64,000 nucleotides of DNA from Amaranthus tricolor (lineage: Eukaryota; Streptophyta; Magnoliopsida; Caryophyllales; Amaranthaceae): NCBI RefSeq assembly GCF_026212465.1, contig NC_080048.1, positions 36,313,700 through 36,377,699 on the forward strand, in the 5' to 3' direction. The notes under the pieces were generated by a model. It worked only from the letters and a program-made list of their open reading frames with translations, was not told where the DNA came from and did not search any database. This document shows positions 59,826 to 64,000 of the stretch, one piece after another (position 1 is the stretch's first letter; each line of letters begins with the position of its first letter). The position numbers and the translations under genes were made by a program.

Positions 59826-62800
59826 GAGTCAAGACTCTAGTTAGTAACCTTGATCAGATACTCGATAGATATGTTTTAATATGATTTTTGATTCTTATTT
59901 GTGAAACCCAGAAAGAAGGATAAGCTCAATAATGATAATAGTGTTAATAGTACAGGGAATGGGTATCTGGATTTGGAGACGTATTTTTAATTATGGTGTA
60001 AACTTAAATGGAAAAAGGAAATATGTTGTTATGCAGAGAAATGGCAGAACATGAAGCAATACCCATATATAGTTGGTCTGTCTTTTTTTTTTTTGACTTT
60101 TAAAATTTGTTTGAATGGAAGGAAATAGAGAGAAAATAAAAAAATAATTTGTTTATATAATAAAAAGGAAGGAAGAGGATTTTGAGGAATTAACTCTCCT
60201 TATTTTGTTAAATATTAAAATCTCTCCATAAGAGGAAAGATTAGAGAGGAAAAAGATATTTTTTTCTTTTATAAATTATGTAGTCTTTTCTCTCTCTTTT
60301 CCTTTTCTTTCCTTTTCTTTTTTTTCTTTTCTCTTCTAATTTGCTATCCAAAATAATGTTAAACTAGTTAGCTAAGTAAGTATTTTATAAAGATGATTGG
60401 TAAGACTAGACATTAGTTATTATCTTATTATTAAATAAAATGTGGGCCAACAAGCTGAAAAGCCTAGTTGGTATTTTTATTTTTAGCTTAAAAACCAGTT
60501 TTTCCAACTAACTGAAAAATTATTTACCTAATATGTTTTTGACTTTTTAAACAATAAAAAAATTAAAAGTCAAAAGCCAAAAATCAATAAAAAGTCGATT
60601 TAAAAGCTATTTACCAAACATCCTATCACTCAAGTTTGCAACAATTTCAATTTTTTTATCTTTTTAGGTTTTTTTTTGAAGTAGAGCACTATAAAGTATA
60701 AAGAGTACCCTTTTATTGACTTCAAAAAAAAATACTTCAATTATTTATTTAAATTTGTAATATAAGACTTTAAAAATTCTCACAAAGTTAAAAATTTTGT
60801 TGTAAAGATAAGATTTGGGGGAATATGGGGTTGATTATTAGGTACAATTAAGAGATAATGTTATTTAGGATACAGCTTGAGATGCAGATCAATTAATTAA
60901 TCCCAATCCTTTTTAATTAATTGTGTTTAATACTACTTGTACTAGTATTATTTTTTAGTCTTCTGAACCTCATCTGCCAAGTAGGCTTCATTCTTCGACT
61001 CAATCCAATTCTTTTTCCAACTTTTGTTTCAATTATTTAATTGTCTATTTTTTAATATTAATATTGATATTTATAATTTTTTGTCATGTTATTTTCAGTA
61101 AAAAGTGTATGAAGACTAAGAGAGCAATAGTTAACCCAATTAATGAGTGATTTTATGGTGCGAGTAAGTGGTAAAAATGTCATATTTACGTATCAATTAA
61201 AGAGCGTTAATATATCCTTAAGCTCTATCACACCTATTATTCAGTAAATCGGAAGCATACATTTACAATTTATTTCTAGACTCACTTTATTTTACTATTT
61301 AAAAAAATTATTTTTAATTTCAAAGCTCCATTTAGAATTTTGTTAAATGAATGCATGATACATATTACTCCTCCTCCTCCTAACATTTTGCAATAATTGC
61401 TTTTTGACATTGTTTATTAATTGATTTTAATTTATATTTTATTCTTAATTTATAAATAAAATATGCAAAAATTATTTATATTATATTTTTATAATTTTAA
61501 AAATATTTCTGTACAGTTAAAAGTTACTGATATGAAACAGACTACGATAACAATAAAAAAAATTGAAGTAAATGGTATGTGCATGTGCAAAGTGTACTGA
61601 TATGACGTGTCAGTTTCGGTATATGTAAAATATGATGACGTGTGTATGTGTTGGCCGGATAGACTAGGAACAAATCATCTCTTTCTCCAAGGAAGTTTGG
61701 TTAACCATGTTAATTTTCCAATTGGGACCCGCAATGGAGTTGGTCAAATACTTTTTTTTTTTCAATCTAAGTTAATTTATTGTTGGAGAAATCTTACACT
61801 CTTTGTAAGAATTAACAATACATAAAATTTCTTATTAAAATATTCCTCCGTGTTGCTTCCACTGTTCTGAAATACTCACTATATTTTGGTCATATGCACT
61901 ATTTATTGTTCAGGTTTATTTTATATTTGCGGCTATTATGTAAGTAAAAATATAATTTAGTGGGATCTTGTTTGAATCGTCTAATCGCATACTTTCATAA
62001 TATTAACTTTTTATAATTTTTAAAAGTGTATAATTCAACATATGAATTTGCGCAAAAAGTCAATTGTAGTAAGTATAATGGAACGGAAGACGCATATTAC
62101 TTGCACCAAATCAAATTTTGTACTATTCATCATACTACGGTAATTTACATATTTCGGTTATTATATAAGAAGAAAATATAGTCATGTAAGATCTTGTTTT
62201 TGTTTCGTCGCATATTTTTATAATATCAAATTTTATAATTTTTAGTTATGTATAATTTTAGATATAAAGGACCTGACAAACACATTCAATTACGCTAAAG
62301 TGTGTATGGTGCTAGTATTTTAGAACCAAGGAAGTAACAATCAAAATAAATGAAAGCACGATGGTTATACATGATATTAGACACTTTTAAATATTGATTT
62401 TAACATCGTTGTTGGTTACAACTTTTAACAAGGGATTTTTTCACTATGAAGCAGTTACGAAGGCTGTGTCTAAACTTTTAAAAGCTTAGAGCAGATAGTT
62501 TAACTTAGATATGAGTTTTTTTAGTTAGGAAGGATCTTATTTGATTTTTCACGTATTTTAATATATTGATTCAATTCTTAATATCTCTAATTACGTTTAA
62601 TTAAAAATTATAAAAATTTGATATTAATAATTTTCGATTCAGACAAATTAAATAAAACTTTGTGTTGTTTAACTTGAGTATCCAATAATTAGGCCTAACT
62701 ATGAAAATTGTATCGTGTTGAACAGTCTACATATCGTATCAACCGGTTACAAAATAAAAAGAGTATCCAATAATTAGGCCTAACTATCACAAAATTTTTA

Positions 62801-64000
62801 AATTGATCGATTAAAAAAATTTATTGACTAGCTACAAACTCAAAATCTATACTCATAGTTGCCACAATACCTAAGTTGTTTAAGCATCAATCGATCTTTG
62901 ATAGCTTCATAAACCCGAAGCCAATTTTTTGAGAGTAAACCTTATATTATCGTCTTATAAGCAATTTTTCTTACATCATTATATTCCTCTATATTGGAAT
63001 TCAAATCCTCATTTCCATTATTTTCTTTAAGATTACAGAGTATGATGAGGAAATGAAAAAGTTAGATAAAATTCAAATTTATGACTTTATTTAGAAAAAG
63101 TGATAGTTACTCTAACTAAAAAAAATTCCGAATAAAAAGGCGACTTCATTAAGATCTACACAAACTATTACACTTTTCATTTTAGTTCGTCCCTTTAATT
63201 TTGTAATATATATTTTTAATTTAGTTAGTATAACATCACTTTTTCTAATTCTTATCCATATATTTTTTTCTCATGTTCTTATTTTCTCATTTTTAATTCT
63301 ATCCATGTAATTTAATGGTCCTCGATTAATTAATATTTGAATAATGTGAATACTAGTTATAAAAAACATATTAAATTAAGCAAATTGATTAGACAATAAA
63401 TTCCAGAATAAATTTTTTCATGTCTAAAATATAGCAAAGTTATACTTTTTTATAGAGTATGAAAAAATAGAGTTGTTGGTGTTTTTTAAATGTTTTTAAG
63501 GTTCAAACTATAAATTTAAATTATGAAATCATAAATAAAAAAGTCAAAAATAATGATATCAACTAAAATTTAAATTTTAAATTTTTTAATTTGTCAAAAA
63601 CTAAATCTAATCAAATATTAAATATTAGCATAGCTAAAATTAAAAATTTGTACTTCCATTAGTTCATTAAATCACATGGTTCCATGTATAATTGGTTGTA
63701 CTCACTTGTGCTGTTGTGCATATCATTCTTTTTGTTTTAAATTTTATAAAGGAAGCAAAGTGCAAAATTGCACGGAAATGAAGATATGGACACATCCTAT
63801 CCGGTCAATTTTTTATTTTGGATATTTTTTTTAAATGAATGTGATATTTTTTTAATCTCATTCACATGTTTTAACTGATTTTAATATTGTTTATCTATAT
63901 TTATACTATTTTTTATGTTTCTTTTTGCTTGTCAACTTTATTTTTTACACGTATTTTAAAGCAAATTTTGAGCTTTAATATCTCTAATTAAGCATCATCA
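59826..64000. other. AT-rich intergenic DNA with MITE fragments
   Basis: No gene is supported. 59826-60100 should hold the 5' UTR and promoter of the dynein light chain gene. 60421-60640 resembles a GTTTGG-type MITE (AGTTGGTATTTTTA to ATTTACCAAACATCC). 61844-62090 is a Stowaway-like unit (ATTCCTCCGTGTTGC to GGAACGGAAGACG), and 62100-62330 and 62520-62660 are further fragments of the AT-rich MITE family. A duplicated 23-bp phrase, beginning GTATCCAATAATTAGGCC, occurs at about 62680 and 62763. The small frame at 61607-61825 shows no domain. Confidence 0.5.

Noticed and set aside
61607..61825. 72-codon frame
   Set aside because: No similarity to any family I know, no splice or promoter context, and it runs into a Stowaway-like repeat.
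1..64000. CRISPR arrays, operons, prokaryotic or viral islands
   Set aside because: Repeats found are MITEs, minisatellites and LTRs; all genes have plant introns and plant family relatives.

Overview
The window is nuclear DNA of a flowering plant, almost certainly a eudicot. It is AT-rich, its genes are intron-rich and recognisable as conserved plant families, and more than half of it is transposon debris. Short interspersed repeats with ends like AGAGACGGTCTC, and the Cassandra-type element, fit a Caryophyllales species, but that placement is an impression, not a demonstration. No bacterial, viral or organellar segment, CRISPR array or gene cluster was seen.

Layout. (1) 1-11.2 kb: the 3' part of an MRS2/CorA-type magnesium transporter on the + strand faces a four-exon atypical bZIP-like gene (homologue of the family named after Arabidopsis At4g06598) on the - strand, which has a long intron-containing 5' leader. 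(2) 11.2-29.6 kb: a gene-poor block of nested mobile elements. The framework is a decayed autonomous Helitron: Rep and Pif1-like helicase remnants at 21.4-26.6 kb, a 3' hairpin near 26.95 kb, and a replication-protein-A-like pseudogene at 15.2-18.5 kb that may belong to it. Into this are nested two solo LTRs, an RTE-like LINE with a second short 3'-end copy, and a hAT-type MITE. (3) 29.7-41.5 kb: a complete 19-exon gene on the - strand for golgin candidate 5 (GC5/TMF-like, about 969 aa). (4) 43.7-47.8 kb: two F-box/LRR/FBD relics in inverted orientation. (5) 50.8-55 kb: a divergent pair, plastid ribosomal protein S17 (-) and hydroxypyruvate/hydroxyphenylpyruvate reductase HPR2 (+). (6) 55.6-57.9 kb: a 2.3-kb candidate solo LTR. 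(7) 58.7-59.8 kb: a two-exon LC8-type dynein light chain gene (-). The rest, to 64 kb, is AT-rich intergenic DNA with MITE fragments.

The host genes do not form a pathway. Their arrangement is still informative: from memory, GC5, plastid S17 and HPR2 are also close neighbours on Arabidopsis chromosome 1 (At1g79830, At1g79850, At1g79870), so this looks like an old conserved block into which F-box relics and repeats have been inserted. The best candidates for a second look are the Helitron composite, whose inactivating changes almost all look like C-to-T deamination; the Cassandra-like solo LTR carrying a 5S rRNA-like segment inside a host intron; a GC-AG intron in the bZIP-like gene; and a bZIP basic region lacking its invariant asparagine. 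I found no convincing wholly new system.
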